Made by a program: the position numbers and the translations under genes
NCBI RefSeq assembly: GCF_000218895.1
Contig: NC_015703.1
Coordinates: 1,487,501-1,551,500 of the forward strand
Direction of reading: 5' to 3'
Length of the DNA: 64,000 bases
DNA from: Runella slithyformis DSM 19594
Lineage (GTDB): Bacteria > Bacteroidota > Bacteroidia > Cytophagales > Spirosomataceae
Notes under the pieces: model-generated
Database searches by the model: none
Told to the model about the DNA's origin: nothing
Seen by the model: only the letters and a program-made list of their open reading frames with translations
Part shown: positions 43,712 to 52,596 of the stretch, piece after piece
Layout of the letters: every line of letters begins with the position of its first letter
Position numbering within the stretch: position 1 is the stretch's first letter

Positions 43712-44803
43712 TTACACTTTTATAATAACCCCTTTCTTATACATCACGTACAAAATCACAAACCAAATCGTGATGAACGTGAGCGCCCCCGCCAGTGAGG
43801 CATTGTAAGGATTACTGAACCAAACGCCGATCAGATTTTTCTGCATCCACAGCTGCGAACTGACGGGCCCTTCGGGCGTGTTGATCTTTATGAGCGGCAA
43901 CGTACGCGGTATGATGCCCGACAGGAAAAATACCGTGATGGCATTGACCCCAAAAGCCACCAATGGAGCCGTATAGCGGCGATAACCCTGCACGTCGATC
44001 AGCCAATAGCAGGCCGCTAAGCCCACCATAGCCCACCCGCCGGCATACAGCACAAAGGAGCTCGTCCAGAGGGATTTATTGATGGGAAAAAACTCGTTCC
44101 AAATCAGCCCTCCCAAAATAAGTGCATTGCCCGAAAGAAACAGCCACGCCATTTTTTCGGCCACGGGCTTTTCACTGCGTAACCACTGCCCGGTCAACAC
44201 GCCCAACAGCCCCGTCCCGATTGCAGGAATGGTGCTGAACATACCTTCCGGGTCCCACACTTTGGCTGATTTCCACAAATGGGCGGTCGTCAAAAGACCG
44301 CGATCTACCCACGCGCCAAGGTTGGTAGTGGGCTCTAAATTGGCATAACCTACGCCGGGCACAGGCACCAGCGTCATCAGCAGCCAGTACGCAATAAGCA
44401 GCAAGACCGTCGTAATAACCTGCGTTTTTCGGGTGGTTTTTATAAAAATAAGCGAACAAACCAAATACACAAGGGCGATACGCTGCAACACGCCGGGGAT
44501 TCGGACATTGGCAAAATCAAATTTTGGATACAGGTTCAGGAACAGTCCCAACCCAAACAGGATGGCGCTGCGCTTAATGATCTTCAGAAGGGAAGGTGGA
44601 TTTTTGCCCATCGCAAAGGCAACGGATACGCCCACGATAAACAGAAAAAAAGGAAAAATGAGGTCGGTCGGCGTGCAACCGTTCCAGTGAGCATGAAGTA
44701 AGGGCGCATACACGTGGTCCCAATCGCCGGGATTATTGACCAGGATCATGGCCGCGACGGTCATACCGCGAAATACGTCCAAGGAAAGCAGGCGGTTTTG
44801 CAT
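43712..44803 (-). CDS. NagX-like/HGSNAT-type membrane acyltransferase (DUF5009)
   Basis: The 363-residue integral membrane protein has about ten hydrophobic segments and starts with LSLDVFRGMTVAAMILVNNPG, the signature of the heparan-alpha-glucosaminide N-acetyltransferase family. A later HWNGCTPTDLIFPFFLFIVGV carries the conserved region with Asp/Pro-Phe. Bacterial members (NagX) are linked to amino sugar use and transmembrane acetylation. No N-acetylglucosamine genes adjoin it here. The terminator to its left is shared with the ThuA-type gene. Confidence 0.88.
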   Translation of the reverse strand: MQNRLLSLDVFRGMTVAAMILVNNPGDWDHVYAPLLHAHWNGCTPTDLIFPFFLFIVGVSVAFAMGKNPPSLLKIIKRSAILFGLGLFLNLYPKFDFANVRIPGVLQRIALVYLVCSLIFIKTTRKTQVITTVLLLIAYWLLMTLVPVPGVGYANLEPTTNLGAWVDRGLLTTAHLWKSAKVWDPEGMFSTIPAIGTGLLGVLTGQWLRSEKPVAEKMAWLFLSGNALILGGLIWNEFFPINKSLWTSSFVLYAGGWAMVGLAACYWLIDVQGYRRYTAPLVAFGVNAITVFFLSGIIPRTLPLIKINTPEGPVSSQLWMQKNLIGVWFSNPYNASLAGALTFITIWFVILYVMYKKGVIIKV

Positions 44804-44844
44804 AGTGAAAGAAGGGTTTGGCTATGCAAGGTAAAACAAAATTT

Positions 44845-46029
44845 TCAGTTGAGGTTGCCGCCGGGCGTCAGGCCACTGGGAACTTTTGCGGGCAGGGTTC
44901 GGTCGAAGGCATCATCATTCAGCGTGTTTAAAAATTCCACTATCAGCGAAATATCTTTGAAATCCACCCTGAGGGCATCTACAATCGGGTCAAGCTGTGT
45001 TTTTGTAACGTGCGGATTCCGAATCTTATCGCCCGCCAGATCTTCGTAAAACTCCAGCACCTGCTCCAACGTCTTGAGTTTTCCGCTGTGCATGTAGGGA
45101 GCCGTATAGCGCAGATTTCGCAGGCTCGGTGTTCTGAATTTATATTGATTATCCACTCCGGCATCGGTCTGTGCCAATTTTTCATTGTCAGAAACACCCA
45201 ACGTGTGAAGTTTGAAATCCGAAAGCATCGGACCGTTATGGCATTGGGCGCATCCTGACTTCAGAAATGCCTGCATTCCGTCCAGCTCGTTGAGCGAAAG
45301 TGCACTTTTATCGCCTCTCAGGTACCGATCAAAACGGGAGTTCCCTCCCACCAACGTACGCTCGTAAGCCGCAAGGGCCCTGGCCATATTTTCAGCCGTA
45401 ATGGGTGAGTCCATCGGAAAGGCCTCCTTAAAAAGTCGCTGATACTCTCCGATTTTTTTCAGGCGATTGACCACGCTGTCGAGGGCTGCTTCCGATGTAT
45501 ACCGATGCCCGCGCATTTCTTCCAATGCCTTAATGGGTTCCAGCGATTGCTTTTCCAGACTCCTGACCCGCACATCCCAAAACATGGGCGCATTGGCGGG
45601 ATCAGCGGCCGCCGTCAGGGTAAGGCCGTTAAAGGCTGCATTCAGAACGGTTTGCGAATTACGTTTGACAAAAGGAATGTCGTTGGGTGCATTGAACGTG
45701 CGCCGGCTGCCCGCGCCCCGGCCGTTTGCTCCGATGGAAATCTCCAGGCTTTCGGCAAAACCAAACTCCGGATGATGACAGGTAGCGCAGGCCACATCCT
45801 TATGACCTGACAGAATAGGGTCGAAAAACAGCAGTTTTCCTAAAGCCGCTTTTTCGGCTGACGGTAGATTATCGGGCGGTGTCGGAACCTCCAAGGGTAG
45901 TGCCGCGAGCTTACGTATATCATCCTGCGCCTTCGTTTTTTCCCGCTTTTTTTCTCCCCCGCAGCCCAAGAGGATTACCCCTCCCCACAAAGCCACCGCA
46001 ACCCACGAACTCAAAACCCGTTTTTTCAT
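44845..46029 (-). CDS. Di-heme cytochrome c peroxidase-family lipoprotein
   Basis: The 394-residue protein has a lipobox (LLGC, Cys23) and two c-type heme motifs, CATCH (81-85) and CAQCH (260-264). The surrounding sequence, LGKLLFFDPILSGHKDVA before heme 1 and RTPSLRNLRYTAPYMHSGKL near the end, is typical of bacterial CCP/MauG proteins. It probably reduces H2O2 or oxidises a protein or substrate in the periplasm with electrons from cytochromes or copper proteins. The cupredoxin of the upstream giant lipoprotein is a conceivable donor, but that is speculation. Confidence 0.93.
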   Translation of the reverse strand: MKKRVLSSWVAVALWGGVILLGCGGEKKREKTKAQDDIRKLAALPLEVPTPPDNLPSAEKAALGKLLFFDPILSGHKDVACATCHHPEFGFAESLEISIGANGRGAGSRRTFNAPNDIPFVKRNSQTVLNAAFNGLTLTAAADPANAPMFWDVRVRSLEKQSLEPIKALEEMRGHRYTSEAALDSVVNRLKKIGEYQRLFKEAFPMDSPITAENMARALAAYERTLVGGNSRFDRYLRGDKSALSLNELDGMQAFLKSGCAQCHNGPMLSDFKLHTLGVSDNEKLAQTDAGVDNQYKFRTPSLRNLRYTAPYMHSGKLKTLEQVLEFYEDLAGDKIRNPHVTKTQLDPIVDALRVDFKDISLIVEFLNTLNDDAFDRTLPAKVPSGLTPGGNLN

Positions 46030-46088
46030 ACGTCAATGATTGAAAAAACAAGAATACAAAAAAGTGGCATACGGAAGAATGACATGCA

Positions 46089-47006
46089 TCACTCTACTTT
46101 GTAAGTCACGAACACTATTCTCCGGCTATCCGACGACCAGCAGGGCACATTCAGCGTACCCTGCCCGCCGGAGAAAGGCTCCGTCAGGTCTTTGATCTGT
46201 TTCGTTTTAAGGTTCAACAACCTCAATTTCATCTCTTTTCCCAACGGATATTTTCCTTTTTGGTCTTCCAAATAGGCTATATATACCAGCCATTTGCCAT
46301 CGGGACTTGGGTGCGCCGACCGGTTGTCAAACTCATCATCGGTAAGTTGTTCCTGCTCGGTGCCGTCGGGCTTCATGCGATACAGCTGCATCCGTCCGGT
46401 GCGGTTGGAATTAAAATAGATCAGCTTGGAATCATGCCCGTATGCCGGGCTGTCTTCCAGCCCGGGCGTTGAGGTAAGGCGTATTTCATCTCCTGCCGCA
46501 GTCGGCAGTTTATAAATATCCCATTCACCGTTGCGTTGGGCAGTATACAGAATATTCTTTCCCGAACGGCTCACACTGTGCCAAAAAGACGGGGCTTTTT
46601 CGGTCAGTAACAGCGGCGTACCGCCTTCGATGGGTACCTTAAAAATACGTGAGTTATTGTTGAGACCGACCCGAGCGTCGTTGTAGCTGAAGAAGACAGT
46701 CTTTCCGTCATAGCTGATGCCGTGAGCGTTGTTGCACCGATTGGCGAAATCGGTAGTAATGACTCCGAGTGATTCTCCTTTCGCAGATATTTTTTCCAAC
46801 GCCCCTTTACTGTTGATCACAAAAAACTTGCCGTCCTTCGACCAGTTAGGCGATTCGAGCAGCCAGCCGGCGGTCAAGATCACCTGTCTTTTGCCGCTCT
46901 TCACATCCATTACTTCTAAGTTACTCTTAATTTTAGGGGTAGCGGTTGTTTGGGAAAAAGCAAAGTGGGCTCCCAAAAGGCTTATCCAAATACTATTTTT
47001 TTTCAT
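46089..47006 (-). CDS. TolB-like beta-propeller protein (PD40 repeats)
   Basis: The 305-residue secreted protein starts with a Sec signal peptide ending AFSQ and carries at least four WD40-like PD40 repeats, seen as SPNWSKDGKFFVINS, SPAYGHDSKLIYFNSN, SAHPSPDGKWLVYI and VPCWSSDSRRIVFV. Related proteins act as periplasmic propellers for protein interaction or ligand binding. ATG 47006 is chosen over 47018. Although it is next to the peroxidase gene (59 bases), I cannot tell whether they form an operon. Confidence 0.85.
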   Translation of the reverse strand: MKKNSIWISLLGAHFAFSQTTATPKIKSNLEVMDVKSGKRQVILTAGWLLESPNWSKDGKFFVINSKGALEKISAKGESLGVITTDFANRCNNAHGISYDGKTVFFSYNDARVGLNNNSRIFKVPIEGGTPLLLTEKAPSFWHSVSRSGKNILYTAQRNGEWDIYKLPTAAGDEIRLTSTPGLEDSPAYGHDSKLIYFNSNRTGRMQLYRMKPDGTEQEQLTDDEFDNRSAHPSPDGKWLVYIAYLEDQKGKYPLGKEMKLRLLNLKTKQIKDLTEPFSGGQGTLNVPCWSSDSRRIVFVTYKVE

Positions 47007-47092
47007 TTTGAAATGCATTAAAGAGAGAATGGAAGAAAAAGCAACATAAACTCTGCCAAAAAGTAAAAATGCTCGGGTGCCGAAGCATATTT

Positions 47093-47146
47093 CACAAAAA
47101 AATGAGAGAGTTTAAGTAGCCAAATCTACTCAAACTCTCTCATTTT
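47093..47146 (-). terminator. Strong terminator of the small-gene operon (49180 to 47227)
   Basis: A long stem pairs aaaatgagagagttt (47099-47113) with aaactctctcatttt (47132-47146), extended by agtag/ctact (47115-47119 and 47126-47130). On the minus strand it is followed by a run of T. It ends the transcript of the four genes ending at 47227. Confidence 0.85.
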
Positions 47147-47226
47147 ATACCATTCAGGCAACAATAATGCTCTGCAAAAATCAGACGGTTAAAAAGCGCT
47201 CATCTCTGACCTCCATTGAGGAGATA

Positions 47227-47754
47227 TCACCCCCATTTACAGTCGTATTTTAGAGATACCAATCCGCTTTCGTATACTTTTGAATCGGTTAGGGTCAGCC
47301 ACTTGCGTTCTTTTAAACTACTGAAAAGAGGTTTGCCCGTGCCCAGAATAATCGGATGAATGGACAACCAGATTTCGTCTACCAATCCCAGATTCATCAA
47401 CGTATTGGCAAGCTCCGCACCGCCAAAAAGCCAGATATCTTTACCCTTTTGGTTCTTAATTTCCCGTACTTTCGCTTCGATATCTCCGCTGATAAGCGTT
47501 TTTTTAGGGCTAATCTCGGTCAATGTGTTTGAAAAGATATACTCTTTTAATTTAGGAAGCCAACTCTCCTGCCCTTCTTCTGCCAGCGCCATTTCGTAGG
47601 TTTTCCGACCCACAAAAATGCTGTCGATTCTTTTGAAAAATTCATTTAATCCATAATCCTGATCCGTAAAACACCAGTCATACTCGCCATTTGGGCCCTC
47701 AATGTAGCCATCTAAGCTTACGGCCAGCCCCAAAACAATTTTTCTCATAGCCAT
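47227..47754 (-). CDS. Dihydrofolate reductase-like (RibD C-terminal fold) protein
   Basis: The 175-residue protein belongs to the RibD_C/DHFR-like family: LGLAVSLDGYIEGPNGEYDW, SIFVGRKTYEMAL, then IWLFGGAELANTLMNLGLVDEIWLSIHPI (the NADPH-binding strand and helix). Many Bacteroidota and Actinobacteria carry several copies near sigma factors and DinB- or YCII-type proteins. The substrate is unknown. ATG 47754 or 47748 could be used; the terminator follows closely. Confidence 0.88.
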   Translation of the reverse strand: MAMRKIVLGLAVSLDGYIEGPNGEYDWCFTDQDYGLNEFFKRIDSIFVGRKTYEMALAEEGQESWLPKLKEYIFSNTLTEISPKKTLISGDIEAKVREIKNQKGKDIWLFGGAELANTLMNLGLVDEIWLSIHPIILGTGKPLFSSLKERKWLTLTDSKVYESGLVSLKYDCKWG

Positions 47755-47763
47755 TAACGTTTT

Positions 47764-48093
47764 TTATTTTCTCTTTCGGTTCGGTTCTTTATTAATGATG
47801 TTGTGGCACGCGGTTTCAATAGCCCCTATAAAAGCCGCTTTTTTGACGCGGTTAAGATCCACGTGGGTCCAGCCGTATTGACCCCACTTATTGGGCACGG
47901 GATAAAACGAAGGGTCTTCGCACCAAATGGTTTGTTGTTCGGGAGTTAACTTTATCGTGACCCATTTGTTTTCGATATTAAACGTCGCAAAAATCTTTCC
48001 GCGGATCTTATACGCCGGTTTGTCAAAATGAGGCACTTCCACCGCTGTGGGTACCCCGGACAAAATGGTATACGCCTGCTCTACATCGATCAT
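47764..48093 (-). CDS. MmcQ/YjbR-family protein
   Basis: The 109-residue protein matches the YjbR fold: VEVPHFDKPAYKIRGKIFATFN, then VTIKLTPEQQ and the C-terminal WTHVDLNRV. Family members are small alpha/beta proteins, sometimes suggested to bind DNA; no function is established. It lies 9 bases ahead of the DHFR-like gene, in the same minus-strand run. Confidence 0.9.
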   Translation of the reverse strand: MIDVEQAYTILSGVPTAVEVPHFDKPAYKIRGKIFATFNIENKWVTIKLTPEQQTIWCEDPSFYPVPNKWGQYGWTHVDLNRVKKAAFIGAIETACHNIINKEPNRKRK

Positions 48094-48156
48094 ATCCGTA
48101 ACGTTGAGCTGTCAAAAGGATTTTTTGGAGAATAACCTACTTTAGTACATTACATT

Positions 48157-48666
48157 TTACTTCTCCAAATCGCGAAAATACCGCAGGGTTTGGCCATAAT
48201 CCAACCCCATCGTCATTCCTTTTATGGTCATCGAAATGCGCTTGGTTTTGGTTTCTATCGTTTTGGCTGACTCAATCCACTTACTGTAATAATTTTGGTG
48301 GCTGACGGGCAGTTTGTTAAAGTACGCCAACGCTTTGGGCTCATCTTCCAGGCACGCCAGCAGATCGTCTGACTGCGGCAGCGGATCAGTATCTATTTCA
48401 AGGACGACTTCAACGGTTGCCCCTTCTTTTTGACGAATCCCCCGTCGCATCCCGGCATTGACCGGAATGATAAAACCGCCTTCGCCCATGGGGATCAGCG
48501 CCACTAACTTAATGGCAAAAGCATCCAGCGTGCCTTTGACACGGTAAGAAGTGCGGACGTTGGGATTAAGTTCATTGGCAATATCGGCGGGAATCTCAAC
48601 ATAGGTCCAACCCGTTTTTTCGCCTTTTTTATCAAATTTTTGCAGCAGTGCTTTAAAAGAAACCAT
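48157..48666 (-). CDS. YdeI/OmpD-associated-family protein with DUF1905 domain
   Basis: The 169-residue protein has an N-terminal DUF1905 barrel (WTYVEIPADIAN, IPMGEGGFIIPVNAGMRRGI) and a C-terminal YdeI/OmdA motif (LPVSHQNYYSKWIESAKTIETK). The family is widespread and linked to oxidative or antimicrobial stress in E. coli; its exact function is unknown. It is in the same strand and run as the SRPBCC, YjbR and DHFR-like genes. Confidence 0.85.
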   Translation of the reverse strand: MVSFKALLQKFDKKGEKTGWTYVEIPADIANELNPNVRTSYRVKGTLDAFAIKLVALIPMGEGGFIIPVNAGMRRGIRQKEGATVEVVLEIDTDPLPQSDDLLACLEDEPKALAYFNKLPVSHQNYYSKWIESAKTIETKTKRISMTIKGMTMGLDYGQTLRYFRDLEK

Positions 48667-48751
48667 CTCGTTTTAGGGGCTACGGGCCGCCAATTTATTC
48701 ATATTTTGGAAATTTTTGCTCGTAATCGGCGTTTTCAGGGCTGCTCTTTTT

Positions 48752-49180
48752 TTATTTTCCCAACAACTTCTTCATTTCTGCCAACAATATTTGCCGGCTC
48801 TTCTCGGAGTGCGCCCACGCCTCCTCATCTTTCCTCTTATTCTGAGTGACGGTCAATTGAGTGCCCTGCTCAACGGACTCAACGATGTATGCAATAGCAA
48901 CATAATGCTCCGGCACATCTTCCATTCCGCTGAATGAACTCCAATAATTATACGACAGATACCGTTCCGGCACAAAGGCCGGTACCATTCCCTTATCTTC
49001 ATAGGCACCGCCATCCCACACGCCCGTAAACCGAATCGGATCGCCTACCGTCCAGTCGGTCAGGAGGTTGGTCCCGAAAAAATACGCTTTTACCGGGACA
49101 GGATTCGTAAGGGCATCCCAAACCTCAGAAACGGACGCCTGAATGAGAACGGATGTTTTCAGGGTTAATTTGTTGCTCAT
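48752..49180 (-). CDS. SRPBCC/AHSA1-domain protein
   Basis: The 142-residue protein has the START-like SRPBCC fold: VLIQASVSEVWDALTNP, the hydrophobic-cavity strands PIRFTGVWDGGAYEDKG and the C-terminal helix. It probably binds a small hydrophobic ligand or acts as a co-chaperone-like factor. It is the first gene of the four-gene minus-strand run and is divergent from the YCII-sigma factor pair 245 bases away. Confidence 0.88.
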   Translation of the reverse strand: MSNKLTLKTSVLIQASVSEVWDALTNPVPVKAYFFGTNLLTDWTVGDPIRFTGVWDGGAYEDKGMVPAFVPERYLSYNYWSSFSGMEDVPEHYVAIAYIVESVEQGTQLTVTQNKRKDEEAWAHSEKSRQILLAEMKKLLGK

Positions 49181-49424
49181 TGGTTGCGTTCTTTATTTTC
49201 ACGTAAAGAACGCACCTCCTACTGACAACCCTATGTCAACAGCCTTTTGATTTGTTGCTCTTTATGATAATCGTTAGTGCAGGCTAATGGCAATCGCCGA
49301 AACGGGTATCGAATAATTTATTTTAAAAATTATATAAAAATTTTCTCCCTTGTGTCCGGTTTTGATGGGGTCGTTCGTCATTCGTACAAATTCAATACAT
49401 TCGTTCACAAAAACACAATTGACC

Positions 49425-49778
49425 ATGAACAAGTACATGCTCGCTTTCTGGAATGCCCTTCCTTCCGAAGAGGCCTTTGCTCAACTTTCGCCCGAAGCGA
49501 TTCAGGCCGAGATCCAAAAATGGAACCAATGGATCGGGAGCATTGCCGCTCAGGGCAAAATGATCTCCGCCGAAGGTCTTTACCCTACCGGAAAAACGGT
49601 ATCGGGTTCACAACACGCAGTTACTGACGGCCCCTTTACCGAAGGCAAAGAGATCATCGGCGGGTTTATGATCCTCACCGCCGACAGCTTTGACGAAGCC
49701 ATTGAACTCTCCAAGGGCTGCCCCATCTACGACTCAGAAGGCAGAGTGGAAGTACGTCAGATTCAGAAATTTAATTAA
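49425..49778 (+). CDS. YCII-related (DGPF-domain) protein, partner of the sigma factor
   Basis: The 117-residue protein has the DGPF/YCII motif VTDGPFTEGKEIIGGFMIL and the C-terminal YDSEGRVEVRQI. Proteins of this type accompany ECF42 sigma factors and may sense or modify an unknown signal. ATG 49425 is chosen because the upstream frame lacks family similarity. It ends 9 bases before the sigma factor gene. Confidence 0.9.
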   Translation: MNKYMLAFWNALPSEEAFAQLSPEAIQAEIQKWNQWIGSIAAQGKMISAEGLYPTGKTVSGSQHAVTDGPFTEGKEIIGGFMILTADSFDEAIELSKGCPIYDSEGRVEVRQIQKFN

Positions 49779-49787
49779 TTTCTCGGC

Positions 49788-51038
49788 ATGACGGAAGTCC
49801 ATCGGATGGCGGAGCATCTTTTTCGGCACGAGTCGGGAAAGATGCTCGCCGTTCTTACGCGCCTGTATGGATTCTCCAATTACGACATCGCCCGGGATGT
49901 CGTACAGGATACCCTATTGGCAGCCATGCAACAGTGGAAACTCAACGGTATTCCCGACAACCCCACGGGCTGGCTTTACGCCACGGCCAAAAACAAAGTA
50001 TTGGACCGGCTGCGCAGAGCGAAAAAATGGGAGGAGATAAGTCCCGATATCATCCATGACTTTCAATCGGAAGAGCAGATGCAAAGCCGTATTGATCAAT
50101 TGTTTCTGGACCATGAGATCGAAGACAGTCAACTGCGGATGATGTTTGCGTGCTGTCATCCGAGCTTAGCGCCCGAAGCCCAGATCACCCTGATTTTACG
50201 CACCCTCTGCGGACTTTCGATTCCTGAAATTGCCAAAGCATTTTTATCAAACGACGAAACTGTCAACAAACGCCTCTACCGCGCCAAAGAAAAAATTCGC
50301 AGTACGCCCATTGTGCCGGAAGTGCCGGCGGGCGATGAACTCTCGGCGCGCCTGGATGCCGTTTTAAAAACCGTCTATCTGCTTTTTAATGAAGGGTACA
50401 ACTCTCAGCATCCCGACCGACTTATCAAGCAGGAGCTGTGCGATGAAGCGCTGCGATTAGGTACGTTGCTGCACGAGCATCGGTATACCGCTTTTCCCAA
50501 AACCGCCGCCCTGCTGTCGCTGATGTATTTTCAATCTTCCCGATTTGATGCCCGTCTGGATGAGGAAGGCGCCATTGTTCTTCTGGCACACCAAAACCGT
50601 CAGAGATGGGACCGGGATCGAATCAAAAAGGGAAGGGAGTTTTTAAACAAAGCCTCGTACGGCCCCGAAATCAGCGCCTACCATCTGGAAGCAGCCATTG
50701 CAAGTTATCATGCACAGGCTGAAAGCTTTGAAACGACCAACTGGCAGGCCATCATGTACCTGTATCGGTTATTGGAACAGCTCACCCCAAGCATAACGGT
50801 ACAGTTCAATAAAGCCGTCGCTACGGGATTTGCCGAGGGGCCGCAACGAGGGCTTGAAGCGCTGCTGCCATTAAAAGAGCTTGAAAAGAATCAGTACTAT
50901 CATACCGCTCTGGGCGATTTTTACGTTCAGATGCAGGATACCGATGCCGCCAAAAAACACTATGAAACAGCTCTTCGGTATACGTTATCCAAAGCTGAAT
51001 GGCAGCTGATTTCGAAGAAAATTGAGGGCCTTCCTTAA
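49788..51038 (+). CDS. ECF42-type RNA polymerase sigma factor with C-terminal extension
   Basis: The 416-residue sigma factor has region 2 (VVQDTLLAAMQQWKLNG), region 4 (LRTLCGLSIPEIAKAFLSNDETVNKRLYRAKEKI), and a long C-terminal TPR-like/DUF6596 extension (about 200-416), as in ECF42 factors, which are controlled through this extension and associated DGPF proteins instead of a classical anti-sigma factor. ATG 49788 lies 9 bases after the YCII stop, and no anti-sigma gene is present, consistent with that group. Confidence 0.92.
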   Translation: MTEVHRMAEHLFRHESGKMLAVLTRLYGFSNYDIARDVVQDTLLAAMQQWKLNGIPDNPTGWLYATAKNKVLDRLRRAKKWEEISPDIIHDFQSEEQMQSRIDQLFLDHEIEDSQLRMMFACCHPSLAPEAQITLILRTLCGLSIPEIAKAFLSNDETVNKRLYRAKEKIRSTPIVPEVPAGDELSARLDAVLKTVYLLFNEGYNSQHPDRLIKQELCDEALRLGTLLHEHRYTAFPKTAALLSLMYFQSSRFDARLDEEGAIVLLAHQNRQRWDRDRIKKGREFLNKASYGPEISAYHLEAAIASYHAQAESFETTNWQAIMYLYRLLEQLTPSITVQFNKAVATGFAEGPQRGLEALLPLKELEKNQYYHTALGDFYVQMQDTDAAKKHYETALRYTLSKAEWQLISKKIEGLP

Positions 51039-51040
51039 CC

Positions 51041-51922
51041 TTATCCGTACTCAACCGGTTCCAAAAAACCCATTTTTCCCGACTGATAATCCTGAATCGT
51101 CTGCATGATTTCGGCTTGCGTATTCATCACAAACGGACCATAACTGACAATCGGCTCATTGATTGGCTCACCGCCCAAAATCAACAACCGAGCCCCTTTG
51201 GAGGATGTTGCAACCGAAACCCACTCACCCTCCCGGCTCAACTTCACCAGGCTTTTGGCGGCGGCTTTTTCCGCTTCGTTCAACGTTGCTTCGCCCTGTG
51301 CTACGTGAATAGCCACGTTGAAACCTTCGGGCAATGACAACTCAAATTGGCTTTCGCCCGTGGCAATGACTTCCGCCAATAATACGGGCGTATAGGTCAA
51401 GGCAGGCCCTTTCAGGCCGTTCAATTCGCCCGCAATGACCCGTAATTGAGCAGTGTCATTGATCGCTAGGGCAGGAATTTGCGCCGAAGTCAGTTCCTGA
51501 TAACGGGGTTTTTCCATTTTATGCGCTCGGGGCAAATTCACCCACAACTGCACAAAATCCAATATACCGCCCTGACGCGAGAAATTGGCCTCGTGCTTTT
51601 CTTCATGCACCAAGCCCGAGGCGGCTGACATCCACTGGACATCGCCCGCAAAAATGACGCCCTTATTGCCCGCCGAATCACGGTGTTGTAATGCACCTTC
51701 AAACACGACGGTCACGGTTTCGATGCCTCGGTGCGGATGTTCGTCCACGCCTTTGGGTATCCGGGACGGCTTCACCTGCATGGGACCGTGGTGGTCGAGC
51801 ATCAAAAACGGGCTGAAATCCTGAAAGCGTTGGGAAGGAATCATGCTTTGTCCCACAAATCCGTCGCCCACTTGCTGCGGACGTCCCTGCCATACGTATG
51901 AAATGGTTTTGAAAGTTTTCAT
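51041..51922 (-). CDS. Pirin-family protein
   Basis: The 293-residue bicupin protein has the iron-binding signature HPHRGIETV with a His-Glu pair in LVHEEKH, matching pirin. Bacterial pirins can act as quercetin dioxygenases or redox-responsive regulators. The start codon overlaps the hydrolase stop by ATGA, so it is coupled to the next gene. Position in the MhqD-like/dioxygenase cluster suggests a part in aromatic or quinone handling; that is inference. Confidence 0.92.
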   Translation of the reverse strand: MKTFKTISYVWQGRPQQVGDGFVGQSMIPSQRFQDFSPFLMLDHHGPMQVKPSRIPKGVDEHPHRGIETVTVVFEGALQHRDSAGNKGVIFAGDVQWMSAASGLVHEEKHEANFSRQGGILDFVQLWVNLPRAHKMEKPRYQELTSAQIPALAINDTAQLRVIAGELNGLKGPALTYTPVLLAEVIATGESQFELSLPEGFNVAIHVAQGEATLNEAEKAAAKSLVKLSREGEWVSVATSSKGARLLILGGEPINEPIVSYGPFVMNTQAEIMQTIQDYQSGKMGFLEPVEYG

Positions 51923-52545
51923 TTTGTGTCGTTCAATATCCGATTAATGTGATTTATCTCGTCCTGAAAAATGCTGTGCGGCGCGTTAGGGTAGATTTTT
52001 TCGGTCACATTGGCCCCCAACTTCTGAAAAAGCGACGTACTGTCCTGAACGCGGTGCAAAGGAACGTGTCCGTCCACATCCGAACAACCCAAAAAGACAG
52101 GAGTCCCTGCAAAATCGCCCGAATAACGTTCCGGCTTGATGGAATCGCCAATGACGCCGCCGCTCAAAATAAACACACCGCCCAACGGCTGCGCATTCCG
52201 CGCCACAAATTCCGACGTTAAACACGCTCCCTGTGAAAATCCCAACAGATAAATCTGAGAAGAACCAAACCCTTCCCGTTTGATGTCTTCCACCAATTGA
52301 CCCAACACCTCCAGCCCTGCCGATAAACCGGGCTCATTTTGGGCTTCGGGAGCCAAAAAACTGTACGGATACCACGTATGGCCCGTGGCTTGAGGCGCGG
52401 CCAGCGCAAAATCGTTTACGTCCAATTCGGCCGCTAAACTCAGTATACTCTGCGCACTCGCTCCCCGTCCGTGGGCCATGATAAGTACGCGTTTGGCCTG
52501 AGCGAGCGGCTGACCCGCCCAAACCGTATTTTTTATGTTGTGCAT
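51919..52545 (-). CDS. MhqD/YodD-like alpha/beta hydrolase
   Basis: The 208-residue serine hydrolase of the phospholipase/carboxylesterase type has HGRGASAQSI (oxyanion region), the nucleophile motif LLGFSQGACLTS, an Asp in CSDVDGHVP and the His of NAPHSIFQ. The family includes B. subtilis MhqD, part of the quinone stress regulon. ATG 52545 is preferred to 52572. It is followed by pirin through a 4-base overlap and preceded by the ring-cleaving dioxygenase by 51 bases. Confidence 0.85.
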   Translation of the reverse strand: MHNIKNTVWAGQPLAQAKRVLIMAHGRGASAQSILSLAAELDVNDFALAAPQATGHTWYPYSFLAPEAQNEPGLSAGLEVLGQLVEDIKREGFGSSQIYLLGFSQGACLTSEFVARNAQPLGGVFILSGGVIGDSIKPERYSGDFAGTPVFLGCSDVDGHVPLHRVQDSTSLFQKLGANVTEKIYPNAPHSIFQDEINHINRILNDTK

Positions 52546-52596
52546 GTTTGCCCCATCCCTGCCCCTCCCCAAATTGGAGAGGGGTAAAGAGTTGTT

